Below are positions 46,600-58,739 of a stretch of 64,000 nucleotides of DNA, piece after piece (position 1 is the stretch's first letter; each line of letters begins with the position of its first letter). Made by a program: the position numbers and the translations under genes. This DNA is from Inia geoffrensis (taxonomy: Eukaryota > Chordata > Mammalia > Artiodactyla > Iniidae), in assembly GCA_036417435.1 (NCBI GenBank), contig CM070906.1:46389396-46453395 (forward strand), in the 5' to 3' direction. Under the pieces are notes generated by a model. That model did no database searches, was not told the DNA's origin, and saw only the letters and a list, made by a program, of their open reading frames with translations.

Positions 46600-47735
46600 T
46601 AAATATTGCTCTTCTCTGTGTTAGGAACAAAATTTTTCCTTGACTCTGGACTACATTTTTACCATCCTTACTTTATACATAGGAAGTTGGGGTCCCTCAC
46701 CCCTATAGGTTTCTGTATTTTGTTAAGTAATTACCAGACCATGCATGGTAAATAAGCTGTTTAGAACCAAAGACTGGTTTTGTTTTCTGTTTTATTCAGA
46801 GCAGAGGCTTATGATTACTAGTGAATGAGCTTCTCAGGTGTTTCTCTTCTTCCTAGAATGCATTCATTCAAGTTCCGGAGGGTATTCTTCACTGGGGCCA
46901 CAAGGTCAGGACTAATATACTAGACATCGCCCTTTCTTTCCACCATTTTCTTACAGGAGACCTATAGTGCTCCACAGGCTGGGCCAATACCCTCAGCAGG
47001 AATCCTGGTTCTTTTCTGGTGAATGTAGGTATGCAGATTCTAATTCCAAGATAATTAATTGTATTTTCCAGCACCGCCTCACTCACAAGGTAGTTATCAC
47101 ATCTAGTAGCACTTTCCTGGAATGACAGAGTATCCTCAACCCAAACTCTCTGGGGCTCACTCCCTGAGGGCAGGCTCACCACATCCCGAGGAGTTCAGAA
47201 TTCTACTGTGGAGGGGCTTGTTTCTTTGTTTGCAAAATAACTCATCTTCCAGGACCCGCACCCTTGTCCCTGGAGTGTTCGTGTGAAGGACCCTCATTTT
47301 CAGTGGGGACCTCCTCCTCTCCTTACCTGTGTCCCCAGGTATCAAAAGCATGAACAGCCCGCAGATGCTGAAAGCAAAAGTTTGTTTTGTCTAAGTAGGT
47401 GGAGGAATTATTCAACTGCAATTGTTTCACCTTTAGTAGACAATTTTTATTTTGCCAGTACAGCTTTTATTGTTCAACTCTTTTAAACGGTTGAACTTTT
47501 GTTAATGCTCAGAATTTCTGAGTTGGCTATAGGGAATTCAGTGACGATGCTGTCTCTCATTAGAAGTTTGTGTCACAGAAACTAGCGACCTTCAGCTGTT
47601 CATTCAGTCTGCGTATTTCTACTGGGCTTATTTGTTTGTCCATCTCTGCCTCGTGCTCAGAACGCAGAGCAGTGAGGCCCAGATTATGTCAGAGAGAAAT
47701 AGCCTGGTTTCCTTTACTTATTCATGATGTTTTGT
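46600..47735. other. Unassigned intergenic stretch
   Basis: No gene recognised. 46880-47350 has minus-strand open frames of 97 and 64 codons without a recognisable domain; they may be part of an old retroelement. It is the spacer between the IFNW promoter and the next L1. Confidence 0.4.
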
Positions 47736-47744
47736 TTTAAATTT

Positions 47745-48720
47745 AACACATGAAAGAATGCTCAACATCATTAATCATTAGAGAAATGCAAATCAAAACT
47801 ACAATGAGATATCATCTCACACCAGTTAGAATGGCCATGATCAAAAAATCTAGAAACAATAAATGCTGGAGAGGGTGTGGAGAAAAGGGAACCCTCTTGC
47901 ACTGCTGGTGGGAATGTGAATTGGTTCAGCCACTATGGAGAACAGTATGGAGGTTCCTTAAAAAACTAAAAATAGAACTACCATATGACCCAGCAAGCCC
48001 ACTATTGGGCATATACCCTGAGAAAACCAAAATTGAAAAAGAGGCATGTACCAAAATGTTCATCGCAGCTCTATTTGCAATAGCCCGGAGATGGAAACAA
48101 CTTAAGTGCCCATCGTCAGATGAATGGATAAAGAAGATGTGGCACATATACACAATGGAATATTACTCAGCATTAAAAAGAAACGAAATTGAGCTATTTG
48201 TAACGAGGTGGATAGACCTCGAGTCTGTCATACAGAGTGAAGTAAGTCAGAAAGAGAAAGACAAATACCGTATGCTAACACATATATATGGAATTTAAGA
48301 AAAAAAAAATGTTATGAAGAACCTAGGGGTAAGACAGGAATAAAGACACAGACCTATTGGAGAACGGACTTGAAGATATGGGGAGGGGGAGGGGTGAGCT
48401 ATGAGAGGGCGAGGGAGGGGCATGGACATATATATACTAATAAACGTAAGGTAGATAGCTAGTGGGAAGCAGCCGCTTGGCACAGGGATATCAGCTCGGT
48501 GCTTTGTGACTGCCTGGAGGGGTGGGATAGGGAGGGAGGGAAGGAGGGAGACGCAAGAGGGAAGAAATATGTGAACGTCTGTATATATATAACTGATTCA
48601 CTTTGTTATAAAGTAGAAACTGACACACCATTGTAGAGCAATTTTACCCCAATAAAGATGTTAAAAAAATAAATATATAAAATAAAATAAAATAAATGCA
48701 TTTGGTAAACATTAAAAAAA
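47745..48720 (+). mobile_element. 5'-truncated L1, ORF2 C-terminus and 3' UTR
   Basis: ORF2 C-terminal protein from 47750 to 48298, still open for about 180 codons and with the typical '[12 protein letters not shown]', '[12 protein letters not shown]' and '[17 protein letters not shown]' motifs. The 3' UTR follows, with a G-rich stretch (48380-48420), 'gactgcctggaggggtggga', 'actgattcactttgttataa', and an end 'ccccaataaagatg' with an A-tail at about 48660-48720. It is fairly young but cannot move on its own. Confidence 0.93.
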
Positions 48721-48724
48721 TAAA

Positions 48725-49395
48725 ACAAAAAAAACAAAAAACAAACTTAAGCCTGTGATTTCAATCAAGACTAGAACCCATTAGTTGGTCAAGTCTGTGG
48801 TTTTTATTTAAAAAAATGAAATATAAAATACCAAGAGTATGTAATTGTGTATATGTATGTGATGTGTACAGACGTGAATGTGTTATATAATGGGATATAA
48901 TGTGAGGTGTTTTTCTTACTATAGATTTGAGTCAAAAAAACATGAAAAAGACTGGTTTCAAGCCACCAGACTGTTAAAATACTGGGCGTGCTTTGCAAAG
49001 GTACGGTCAGGACGTAAAACAGGAAAGACAAAATTTATATGTAGTCATATTCAAAAAGATAAAACCAAATAAAAATATCAAATATGCAAAAAAAAAATTT
49101 AAATAACAACCAAAAAAATTTAGGAACGTATTTTTTACATAGTGATTTACTGGCCATAGTTACTTTCCATTTCATCCTGAGGTTAATAAAATGGGAAGTA
49201 AAAGAATGGCAAAGGGGTTTCACCTTATTTCCTATGATTTTCAAGACTTGAGATTTTTTGTTTCTCATTTCAACTGTCCTAGAAAGCAAAACTTGAGAGC
49301 TGTTTGTGGGCAAAAATAAAACAAAGGTAATTCTGAATGTCATGAAAGTGAAAAAAGAGAAGTGACGTTTCTGCTGACAAAATGGCAAAGTGTAA
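48725..49395. other. Unassigned A/T-rich stretch
   Basis: No gene recognised. The minus-strand frame at 49035-49439 (134 codons) is rich in Phe and shows no domain; probably incidental. Confidence 0.4.
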
Positions 49396-49399
49396 GTTA

Positions 49400-50740
49400 A
49401 ACCTAAAAAAAGCATCAACCAAAGAATAGAAGGAATCATCGTATTTGAAAGATGTTAAGCAGCCTCAAAGACAGAGCCAAGTGAGTCCAAAAAATGTCCA
49501 TGTTGTCCTGCCCTGAAATGGGCTCCCGAAGTGGTGAAGGAAGATAGAAGGACAAAAGACAAAAATTATTTAACATGTAAATTAGAGAGCCCTCTCATTG
49601 GTCAATTGGTTACGAAGTCTGTAACCTAAAGCAGAGATTTGAGAGATCTAGGCTAAATTGAAGCCCTTCCCTGCTACCTGAGCAATTCACACACACACAT
49701 GCATGCATGCATGCACACTTCCTGGTTAACTTTGCCAATTACAATATTGGATTACCTTAATAGTTCTCAATTCTACCCAAATAGACATACCCCAGGCTGC
49801 CAGTTGGCAACAATTGTATTCTCTGAAATTCCTTTATGTATGTCTGTGTTCACTCTTACTACTGAGTCAATGTGGAAGGGATGCAAGTGCAGTCATTATT
49901 CAAAGGGACATTGAGAATTTTCTCCCAACTGTAAAGTCAAGCAACATGATCTCATACTGGGAATGGATTTGAAAAACTGACAACATACTCTTAAGAAAGT
50001 TAATGCACCTTCAAACAGGAGCTATTTCCTCTGATTCCTCTTGCATTTCCACACCCAGAATGGCAGGCTCTAAGCCTCCAAGAGTACTGCAGTATGTAAA
50101 GCAAATAATGATTCGGGAGGCTTGGCCAGCTGAGCAGCCTGGAGGCAAGGAACACATTCTGACCCTTCTGTCCACACAGCTGCCTTAGCCCAAAGACATG
50201 TCCTGCCTGAAGCTGGGAGTATTTTCCCTCTCTAAGATGCAAAGCTAAGGAAGCAGGCTTAGCCAAGTTATTGGTGTCAGTTCTTTCCAGGAAAGATCCT
50301 CTTTTGGCTCCGAAGAAAATGCTAGTGGAAGAAGACAGACTTCTGCCTAGAACAGAAGGAATCCTGCTCTGCAGACTTGGTCAATGTCCTAGTCCATCGT
50401 GGCCAGTAAGTGGCACTCTTCCTCCATAAGTGTTTTAACAGCCTCCAGAGTAAAATGGATCCTGCTTTCCAGTTCATTTTTGCTACAGCTACTGTTACAA
50501 TATTGTAACAAGGACATCCCCTCATTCCCAAAAATATTCATCAGAAGAAAAACAACCTCTTATATAGGAGTTTCTGAAAAGCCCAGAACTTTCACTCAAC
50601 TTTTGCTTTTAATTTGTGGCCTTGTACTCTTAAGGGGAAATTGGTGGCCAGAACCACAAAGTAACAGGAAATAGCTGTATGAATGGCTGGTGCAGGTGAA
50701 GGAGGAGTGAATGAGGGGAGCATACTGCGAATTTCTACAT
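49400..50740. repeat. Interferon-unit flank Z, copy 1
   Basis: Homologous to about 54890-56560. Shared landmarks are a 'catcaa..agaat.gaagga' section near 49425 and 54935, 'ccctgctacctgagcaattc' (49668 area versus 55624 area), a 'tgtcctgcctgaagctgg' section near 50200 (56115 area), and 'ttttgctacagctactgtta' (50475 area) versus 'cttttagctacagctactat' (56395 area). Diverged, non-coding. The short frames are incidental. Confidence 0.7.
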
Positions 50741-50749
50741 TGGAGAGGA

Positions 50750-50999
50750 AGTACAAGCATACTTTGCTTTATCGCACTTCACAGATAATTGCACTTTTTA
50801 CTAATTGTTTATGACAACCCTACATCAAGCAAGTCTATCGGTGCCATTTTCTAACAGCTTTTGCATACTCCATGTCTCTGTGTCACATCACCTTAATTTT
50901 CAGGATTATTCAAACCTTCAGCGGCAAAAAAATTCCGACTTGCTGAAGGCCCACATGACCATTAGTAGTTTATAGCAATAAAGTATTTTTTAAATTAAC
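50750..50999. mobile_element. Left part of a Tigger1-like element
   Basis: 'tttgctttatcgcacttcac', 'caagcaagtctatcggtgcc', 'gcaataaagtattttttaaa' match the left two-thirds of the Tigger element at 30.06 kb. Its right end is found 2.4 kb further on at 53410-53475. Confidence 0.85.
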
Positions 51000-51010
51000 G
51001 TATGTATGTA

Positions 51011-53405
51011 TGTGTGGTCAGGCCACTCAAGATGGCTGCTCTCTTGCTCTCTGTACATCCCCTGCCCCACCAGTGCCTTCTTCTCCACCTACACCCTGTG
51101 CACATGATTGATCTTATGTACTTGCACCGGGGCACAGCTAGTTAGTTATCTTATCAAAGGGGTGGTGAGGGGCGTGCCCCTCTACTGGTTTCCCTGGTAA
51201 CTAATGAGCCCACCTGATGTCAATTCCCCTAGAACTGGCAATCTCCCCTTTGTTAGGGGAACCACTGACCAAAACTGCCCACCCTGGCCAGGCAAGATAG
51301 TAGCCACTTGCATGAGTTATCTTACAGCAGGTACTGGTAAGGAACGTGGAACTAACAAGCTACCACCAACCAGAAGATTTCCGGAAAGGTCAAAAAGAGA
51401 GAGGAAACGCCAGTCCATGTGTCCTACCGACCTCCCAGAAACCTTCTTACTGGAATCCATCTTGGCTGAACCATGGGCGCGCCACCAGGAAGGACCCTGA
51501 GTCAGAATGATTGCTCAGAGACAACCCGGAAACTAACTCCGTTACCATAAAACCTGAGACTGTGAGCCACGTGGCAGTTCTCCTGGGTTCCCTTACCCTG
51601 CTGCTCTCCTTCCGAGCACCCCTCCCCAATAAAGTCTCTTGCTTTGTCAGCACGTGTGTCTCCTTGGACAATTCACTTACAAGTGTTAGACAAGAGCCAA
51701 CTCTCAGGCCCTGGAAGGGGTCCCCCTTCCTGCAACACCTTCCGCCCCCAGGATCGAAGACTGCCACCAAGTCTGGCCCACTGCGCACCGCCCACGGTGG
51801 GGTGTCACTCCAGGACCTTGCTTCAGATGTGTAAGCTCCCCCGTCCATTAAATCATTGATGTCTCTGTTGTTGACTCTGGGCTCTTCATTCTTGAAGCTG
51901 GGCAAGCACAGGACTTGTAGGCCTGTGAGGTGCAGCCAGGAGCCCGAGGAAACTGCCATGAGCACAGAGATGTTGGAAAATACAGGAAGGGTAATGGAAA
52001 GTTGCAGAGGCTGTCCACTAGCATACAGGGCCCGAAAGTTGCAGGGGTAATCGTGTGGTGGCTGTCTACTATTTTGTGGTGGCTGTCCTTGGTTAATGGG
52101 GGCTGCCAAGAGATATGGAAAACAATGGTCTCTAATGGCTCCGTTGTATCAAAGTGAGCCTTTTGTAATTGGTTAAGCCAGCTTTCTAGAAGGAATTGGT
52201 ATTTCTCTTATGCCTTTGAGATGTAAATGATCTACCTGGGCTCTCTGGAACTTAATCTTATGTAATCTCTAAGAGTAAAGGAGAAAGAAGAGCTTTTAGG
52301 TAAACTCTGTAGAAATAAATTATATTTGGGGAATGTCTATCTAAAATAGTGTCCAGATTTTGGTAACTTGAAACTAACCGAAGTTAAATGAAGAGAATTC
52401 ATTGACTATCTGGGTCATTTCAAATAGGATAAAATATTGAAACATTAATTGCTGGGCAGGCCTAAGATTACCTACCCTTGCCTTCTTAGGAGAGAAAGAC
52501 TAAAGTGTAAGTTTCCAATCAGGAAATGCACAGTTGCTTCTTGGTTTTTGCCAGAGATTAAGGTTTTTAAGGGTTAAGATTATAATCGGTTATAATTCTA
52601 GTTATTGTAACCAAGTTTCTTTATGGGTTACATTGTAATCAGGTGCTTAACCATGGCTTTTTAAGTCTTCTGTCATTTATAGACACTGTTTGTTGTACTC
52701 TGATGTGTTTGCAAAAGTGCTTCATCTTCACGAAAATTCATAGGAAGGACCTTTTGACAATAACAGGTCTCTGATAAATGTCAGATTATACCGCTGAACA
52801 GGGTAAGAAATTAAGGTATCCTAATGGAAAACCTGATGGCTTCATAAAAAGAAAACAAAAAGGTTGGTTACTGAGTGAACTGGTGAATATGGTTATAATT
52901 TTTATGGGTTTTGTCTGGAAAGTTACTGGTATTTATCTGTGTTTTCCAGATAGAAGGAAGCCCTTCCCCTCAAATTGGTTATGATTTACAGCAATTTTGG
53001 TAAACTACACCTGTGGGTAGAATTAAAACATTTTTCTTTTCTCTCTGCCTGGTCCCTCCAGAAATTGGAGACTCTTGGGTTCTGAGCAGACTTATCAGGT
53101 GAATGGGAAAGACTGTCTCCTGGCATGTGCAAGAATCTCAATATTTGGGGGACTGAGAAATCCACTGAGGCAGAGCCTGATGGCAGGCCTTGGGCATGAC
53201 TTTCCTGGCCTTGAGAAACCTGTTGGGAATTCAGTCAGAGACTCCTTCTGAGGAGTTCTACCTCAGCCAGTTTGGAGGAGCCTGTATAATCAATTGACCA
53301 GACTTGTTTTGCAGACAAATTAATCTTGATTTGGCTGTGTTTAGTGGAGATGAGGGTAATTTTAGAGAGAAAAAATATATGTTTCAGTGGATGTTAAATT
53401 CTAGT
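51011..53405 (+). mobile_element. Endogenous-retrovirus-like insertion (LTR plus unclear internal part)
   Basis: Begins TGTGTGGTCAGGCC and contains LTR features: a poly(A) signal AATAAA at 51628-51633 in 'cctccccaataaagtctctt', and a GT-rich stretch after it. A second U5-like section with 'tccattaaatcattgatg' follows near 51845. No gag, pol or env domain could be recognised in the remainder; the frames on both strands are short. No matching second LTR was found by eye, so this is an old, decayed copy. It interrupts the Tigger element. Confidence 0.6.
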
Positions 53406-53409
53406 TTTG

Positions 53410-53475
53410 CTAATTGAGGTCTAGATTTATTGTGGTGGTCTGGAACTGAACCTACAGTACTCTGAGTTATGCCTG
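53410..53475. mobile_element. Right end of the split Tigger1-like element
   Basis: 'gtggtggtctggaactgaac' and 'actctgagttatgcctgtaa' match the terminus at 30500-30540. Together with 50750-50999 it shows one Tigger copy opened by the ERV-like insertion. Confidence 0.85.
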
Positions 53476-53599
53476 TAAGTAACTGTGGTATGTATGAAAA
53501 TAAAAGAATGTGATTCAGAAAAGCAAGTAGGGGAGGGCAAAAGGAGCCAGATATCAAAATCTGCAAATTAATACTATACATATTTCACATCAGTTTAGA

Positions 53600-54620
53600 A
53601 AACTAACTTCTCTTCCAGATGTTTATGCAGGCCGCCATTTTGGAACTGAAAATACACATCAGTTACCTTTGATGTGAAGAGTGACTATATTTCAGTCTTC
53701 TCCAGAACACTTCACAGAATTCCATTTTTCAGACTGTCATGTTTTTGCCAGTGTTGAGAAAGAGGTGGGAGACTTCACTATTCTGTTAGGTATCTATATG
53801 AAAATATAAGAAAATAGTTACCATATTTAAGCCCTAACTCTGTGGAAAATAGCCTACTAAGTGTTTTAAAATGTGTTAGTTTAGTACAATAATTCTTAGA
53901 ATATTTTCACCTTATTGTACGTTTGAGAAAACTGAGGCTCAGAGAAGTTAGGTGAATTTTCTAGGATCACACATAATTGCTGGCAGAGTCAAGAGTCACT
54001 ACAGAACCCTATATTGCATATTATAGGCAATTGAAAAAGTTTCATGTTTTAGAATTCTATTAAGTTTTAAAATATGCTTTGATCCCCAAATTAAATAAAC
54101 ATCTTGCTCCCTTGTTTTCTTTTTATTGGTGCATACTATTTTATTTCTTTTTGGCTGGTTTCCACCTATTCTTTACCTTAGATATTGTGGAAGAGAACTT
54201 CCTTGATCCAGTTTCAGTCTTCCGTCTTATGAAGGAATTGTCCCAGGCTATTATACTCATTGCAATTTGGTTATCTGTGCATCCCCAGGAGCCTGTGATT
54301 TTCATAAAATTGATGCTCCACATTGAGGAGGAAATATAAATTTAATCAGGAAGAATGCAAATAATGTTAAAGAATAGAAGAATTCTTAGCATACCTATCT
54401 TTTCTAGAAAATGAAATGAGATTATAGTAGTAAAACTAAAAACAGTGTGATAAAGGGAGAAATTAGGTAAACAGATTATTAAATTTCAATTCTGAAATTG
54501 AATTATCAGTATTAATTAGATTTAAGATAAAAGATATATCTGATGTTAATACGATGGAAAAACATTTCAATAAATGGTTCTAGGATGATTAGTTAGCAAT
54601 CTAGGAAGAAATCAAAATAA
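53600..54620. repeat. Interferon-unit flank X, copy B (unit without gene)
   Basis: Aligns with 56.75-57.68 kb: 'ggccgccattttggaactg', a MIR at about 53920-54000 ('aaaactgaggctcagagaag') matched at 57105, 'gagaacttccttgatccagt' matched by 'gaggttgcctgatccagttt', 'cctgtgattttcataaaatt', 'gaattatcagtattaattag'. It is not followed by an interferon gene but by block Z. Confidence 0.75.
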
Positions 54621-54889
54621 AATCTCATCTCATACCATATGTGATAGTAAAATCTTGATGGAATGGAGAATTGACAGTAAGATTAGATTTTAAAAGGAGA
54701 GAGGAGGCCCACGGTAACCGTGTAAGCTCGTGAGAAATAGCTAACCTATAAAAAAAAAGTTGGTTATTTTTTAATATGTACGAAATTTTAACTTTAGATG
54801 AAACAGGACATGGCTACAGAGACTTGCCTGGCAAGGTGGCTGAATGAAGCCTGATCTCAGAATTTCCTCACCCAGAAACCAATAAAATA
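54621..54889. other. Junction between X copy B and Z copy 2
   Basis: Where IFNW and IFNA units have the L2-like block, 3' UTR and gene, this unit shows only about 270 bp of unassigned sequence. I see no interferon codons here. Confidence 0.5.
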
Positions 54890-56560
54890 AGGAAAATTAA
54901 GTAAAATGTACAAAATACATAAGCAGCCATCAAAGAATGGAAGAGGAATAATATTTGAAAAGTGTTAAGACATGAATTAGGGAGGAACAATGGAATAGCT
55001 CATTTTATATGTCAACTTGGCTAGACTATGGTACCCAGATACTTGGTCAAACACTATTGTAGATGTTTCTGTGAAGGTACGTTTTACATGAGATTATAGG
55101 AATTTGCCATTTAAATCAGTAGACTTTAAGTAAAGCATAGTACCTTCCATATTACAGGTGGGCCTCATCCAACCAGTTGAAGGCCTTAATAGAAAAAGGC
55201 TGACCCTCCCAGGAATAAGAAGGAATTCTGCCAGATACTGCCTTTGGACTTGAACAGCAACTCTTCCCTGGGTTTCCAGCTTGCAGCGTACCCTGCAGAT
55301 TTTGGACTTGCCAAGCCTCTACAATCACCTAAGCGAATTCCTTAAAATATCAATATCTCTCTTCCTCTGGTTCCCGCTGGTTCTGTTTCTGGAAAACCCT
55401 GACCAATACAGGCTGGGAAGCCACATGTTTCCAAGCCTTCTCCATCTGCTGAATGTTTCCATCTGCCCCTCCTCCAGAGGGGAGAACAAGACAGCAAAGG
55501 ACAACAGTCTGTTGAAGGTTTACTAAGGCCCTGGCCGACGCCAAGTTGGAGAACAGCAAATCCAAATGTTGAGTGAGTAACCTCAGGAAAAGATTGGAGA
55601 CACACACACAGCTGCAGGCCCTCCCTGCTACCTTAGCAATTCACACATACCCCCCAGTAAAAGACCTCAATGAAAATATTGATTACAGAAATTCCTCTCA
55701 ACTTATACCAAAATTGATACATTTGAATTTAAAAAAATGTCACTAAGCTCTCAGATACTGTTCATTCACACTTCTTAGCTTCTCTCTTTTGCTACCTAGG
55801 CAGAATTTTTACTACTGAGTACAGTAGATGTCAAGATTGTCATTCAGAGTGGCAATGAGAATAGTTTTCTATTTAATAATAGTTGAAGTCTCATATTTGG
55901 AATAAATCTGTGAAACTAAAATTTTATTGTTGACAGTTGTTTAATGCATTATAAACCTGAGGTTTTCCTGGTTATCAGTGAATTCCATGTCCAGGTTGGC
56001 AGCTCTGCCTGTTTTGTTGTACGTGGAAGGAGTAATTCAAAGGGAGGCTCTGGTCTGCATAGTGGGCTGTAGGCAGGGAACACATCTTTGTCCCTTTGCC
56101 TGATCCCACAGAGTCCATGCCCTGCCTGAAGCCAGAGACTGCAGACTCTTTCTCTTCGTAACAAAGAGTAAAGAAACAAGTTTACGACAGCATTAGAATT
56201 AATTGGTGCCAAGAAGAAGCCTTTTTGTAACATTAAAGGACATCCCCAGGAAGTGGTAGGATTTCTGCATAGATCAGAGGCGTGTCCTCCAGTCTTGGTC
56301 GCTGCTCTTGTTGCACTTAGCCACCTGAGAGCTGTCTTCCCTGAGAGGAGTTTCATCTTCCCACCCATAAGCTGGATCCTGCTTTGTTTCCTTTTAGCTA
56401 CAGCTACTATTACATCATACTCAGCTGAAATTAAGGAAAGCCTCTCTTGCAGATGTTTCTGCAAAACCTAGAAGTTTTATTTAACTTTTGCTTTCTACTT
56501 GTGTTGTTCTGCTTTTTAGGAAACCATTAAGCTGAAAAAACAGCAGAAGCGAGTTGTGTG
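54890..56560. repeat. Interferon-unit flank Z, copy 2
   Basis: Partner of 49400-50740 (landmarks listed there). It carries an LTR-like insertion (54990-55412) absent from copy 1. The minus-strand frame of 171 codons at 55949-56464 is within this block and has no recognisable domain; copy 1 does not keep the frame open, so it is probably not a gene. Confidence 0.7.
54990..55412. mobile_element. Old LTR-like interspersed repeat
   Basis: Runs from 'tatatgtcaacttggctaga' through 'tgggcctcatccaaccagtt', 'gaaggccttaatagaaaaag' and 'ctgaccctcccaggaataag' to 'ccctgaccaatacagg', the order seen in a common ancient mammalian repeat with LTR-like ends. The family name is not certain. Confidence 0.65.
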
Positions 56561-56749
56561 CATGGTGAAGAGTTAAAAAGTGAATAAGAAGGATGGTGTG
56601 GGAATTTCTGCCTTGGAAGGGAAGGAAATATTGTAATATGGGAGTGTATCCTGGAATGCTGAGAGGGAGGGAATGTGCCAGGTGCCAGAACCATTAAATA
56701 GATAGCATGTTCTTCTGCCATTTATCTAAATATTTATTCCCGTCTCTCA

Positions 56750-57680
56750 GATATCAATACAAGCCACCATTTCATCTCTGAATGTAAACAAGACACTTCT
56801 TCGAAATGAGGAACGAAATGACAATTGTTCAACCTTCTGTAAAATTCATGACAGAATTCTGTTTTTTTAGGCTGCCTCCTTTGGAGGTCAGTTACTGAAA
56901 AGTAGGTCACAGTTCCCGAGAATTTTATAGAAAGAGACATACAATATTCTCATATACAACTGTCTGAAGGAAAACAGGAAAAAACCTAGTATATTTTAAT
57001 TCCTTACTCTAATATATGATGCTAAATGCTTTAAAACGCATGAGTTCATTTAATATTCATAAAAAATCTATAAATATTTTGAACCCATTTTATTTATGGA
57101 AAAACTGAGGCTTAGATTAAGTGGGTTTCGCGACATAACACGTGTACAAGCAGAATGGAATTTCAATGAAAAATTTTTTATTGTGAGTTACGGGTGATTT
57201 TTTGAGCTTTGTATTCTGGATTTCTGTTATCATTGTTAAATCTGTTTTTACTCCTGAATTATACACAACACTCTCTTGCTCTATGGACTTCCATGGTTCA
57301 TGTTATATTTTCAGATGGTTTTGACTATTATTTTTCCTTTTCCTTAAGTATTGAGAAAGAGGTTGCCTGATCCAGTTTCCCACTTTCCTTTTTTGAAGGA
57401 AGTCTGTCAGTCTTTATGTTCAGTATAATCTTTGTTATTTTGGAATCCACAGAAGATTGTGATATTCATAAAATTAGGAAAAATGACCAAGTAGTAATAT
57501 AAGAGAATTCTTTTCATATCTAGCTCTAATATAAAATGAAATGTGTGTAAAGTTGCTGTAGTAACCAGTGTCACAATGATGAAAGTTGAGTAATGTAACT
57601 AATAAAGCCAATACCAGGAAACATTACATTATCAGTAGTAATTAGATTTTCTGATGAGGGATTGAATTAGTTATCTATTC
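56750..57680. repeat. Interferon-unit flank X, copy C
   Basis: Homologous to copies A and B: 'caagccaccatttcatctct', a MIR core at about 57095-57150 ('gaaaaactgaggcttagatt'), 'acactctcttgctctatgga', 'gattgtgatattcataaaat', 'tcagtagtaattagattttc'. It lies downstream of IFNA (minus strand). Non-coding. Confidence 0.75.
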
Positions 57681-57899
57681 CTGCCTAATGAATTTTTTTA
57701 ACTGATGAGCAGCTTACTGATATACAAAGTAGCATTAACTTAGATAAATTATCATTGTAAGTAATTAAGTCATGATTTAAAATAAATACAATATTAAACA
57801 CATTAATATGATTTGCCAGTACGTCGATTACATAAAATCATTTAGAAAAAAGATATGCTACGTAAAAAGGAAAACTATGCACAGGAAAACTAACCGACA
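57681..57899. other. Unassigned A/T-rich stretch
   Basis: Between X copy C and the L2-like block; no gene or confident repeat recognised. Confidence 0.4.
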
Positions 57900-58420
57900 T
57901 TATTTACCAGATCCCATACTATTTCCTTCTCTACCTCAGAGCCACTAACTTCTCTGATTTACTCTTCTACCTACTCCATTGTGGTTTCCGCTTATTCACT
58001 CCACCAAGCCAAATCTCATTAAGGTTGCCAGTGCCATCTATATTCCTGATGTGGTGTGTAGTTTCAATCCACATCTCCCATGAATCCACTGATTTCTTCT
58101 AAGCACCTTATTTTCTTAAATACTCGTCACTGTTCTCTGTTATTGTCCTTGTAATGTATGGCCATTCCACCTCTGTTTCCTTTGTGGCTCCTCTCTCCCC
58201 TCCCTTTAAAGGTGAAAGATCCTCAGAATCAATTTTAAGTCTTTTTCTCATTCTTCACTATCTCCCCATACAACTACCTCCATTTCCAGCTTTCATTTGC
58301 CAGATAAGGTACCTCCAGCTACAGCATTCCTTTTAAATTATAAACTCACATATCCAACTTACAAATGACATTTGCACTTAAAAGTCTTCCAGTCAACTAG
58401 AGAGGATATCTACTGCTTTT
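57900..58420. repeat. L2-like remnant downstream of IFNA
   Basis: Pyrimidine-rich remnant in the same place as that downstream of IFNW (44130-44600). The plus-strand frames at 58154-58656 are incidental. Confidence 0.6.
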
Positions 58421-58739
58421 ATTTTTATTTCCTGACATTCTCCACTCATGCTTCTGGGGAGAGAATTCATTTGTTTTTCCTTCTTCTCATTATAGCATTA
58501 AGTATGATGATTATTTTTAGATTTCTTTCCCTTCAAAAATCAAAGAAACAAGAGGGCAGGAGCTGTATTTGTTGTGTTCACCTTTATATCCTGAGGGCAA
58601 CATCCAACCTGGCTTACAGAAAGTCAGTTGTTACTTTTAATTTGAATATAATGTGATGGGTAAATGAATTGTGACATCCATTTCTTTAGTCAAGTTGCAC
58701 AATCAGACTTGGTGTTTCTTTTTAAAGAATAAACAATAC

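Noticed and set aside
47750..48298. 182-codon frame as a host gene
   Set aside because: It is the C-terminus of L1 ORF2, followed by an L1 3' UTR and A-tail.
51447..52109. 220-codon minus-strand frame as a gene
   Set aside because: It lies antisense to the LTR-like start of an ERV-like insertion and shows no domain; long frames are common in GC-richer LTRs.
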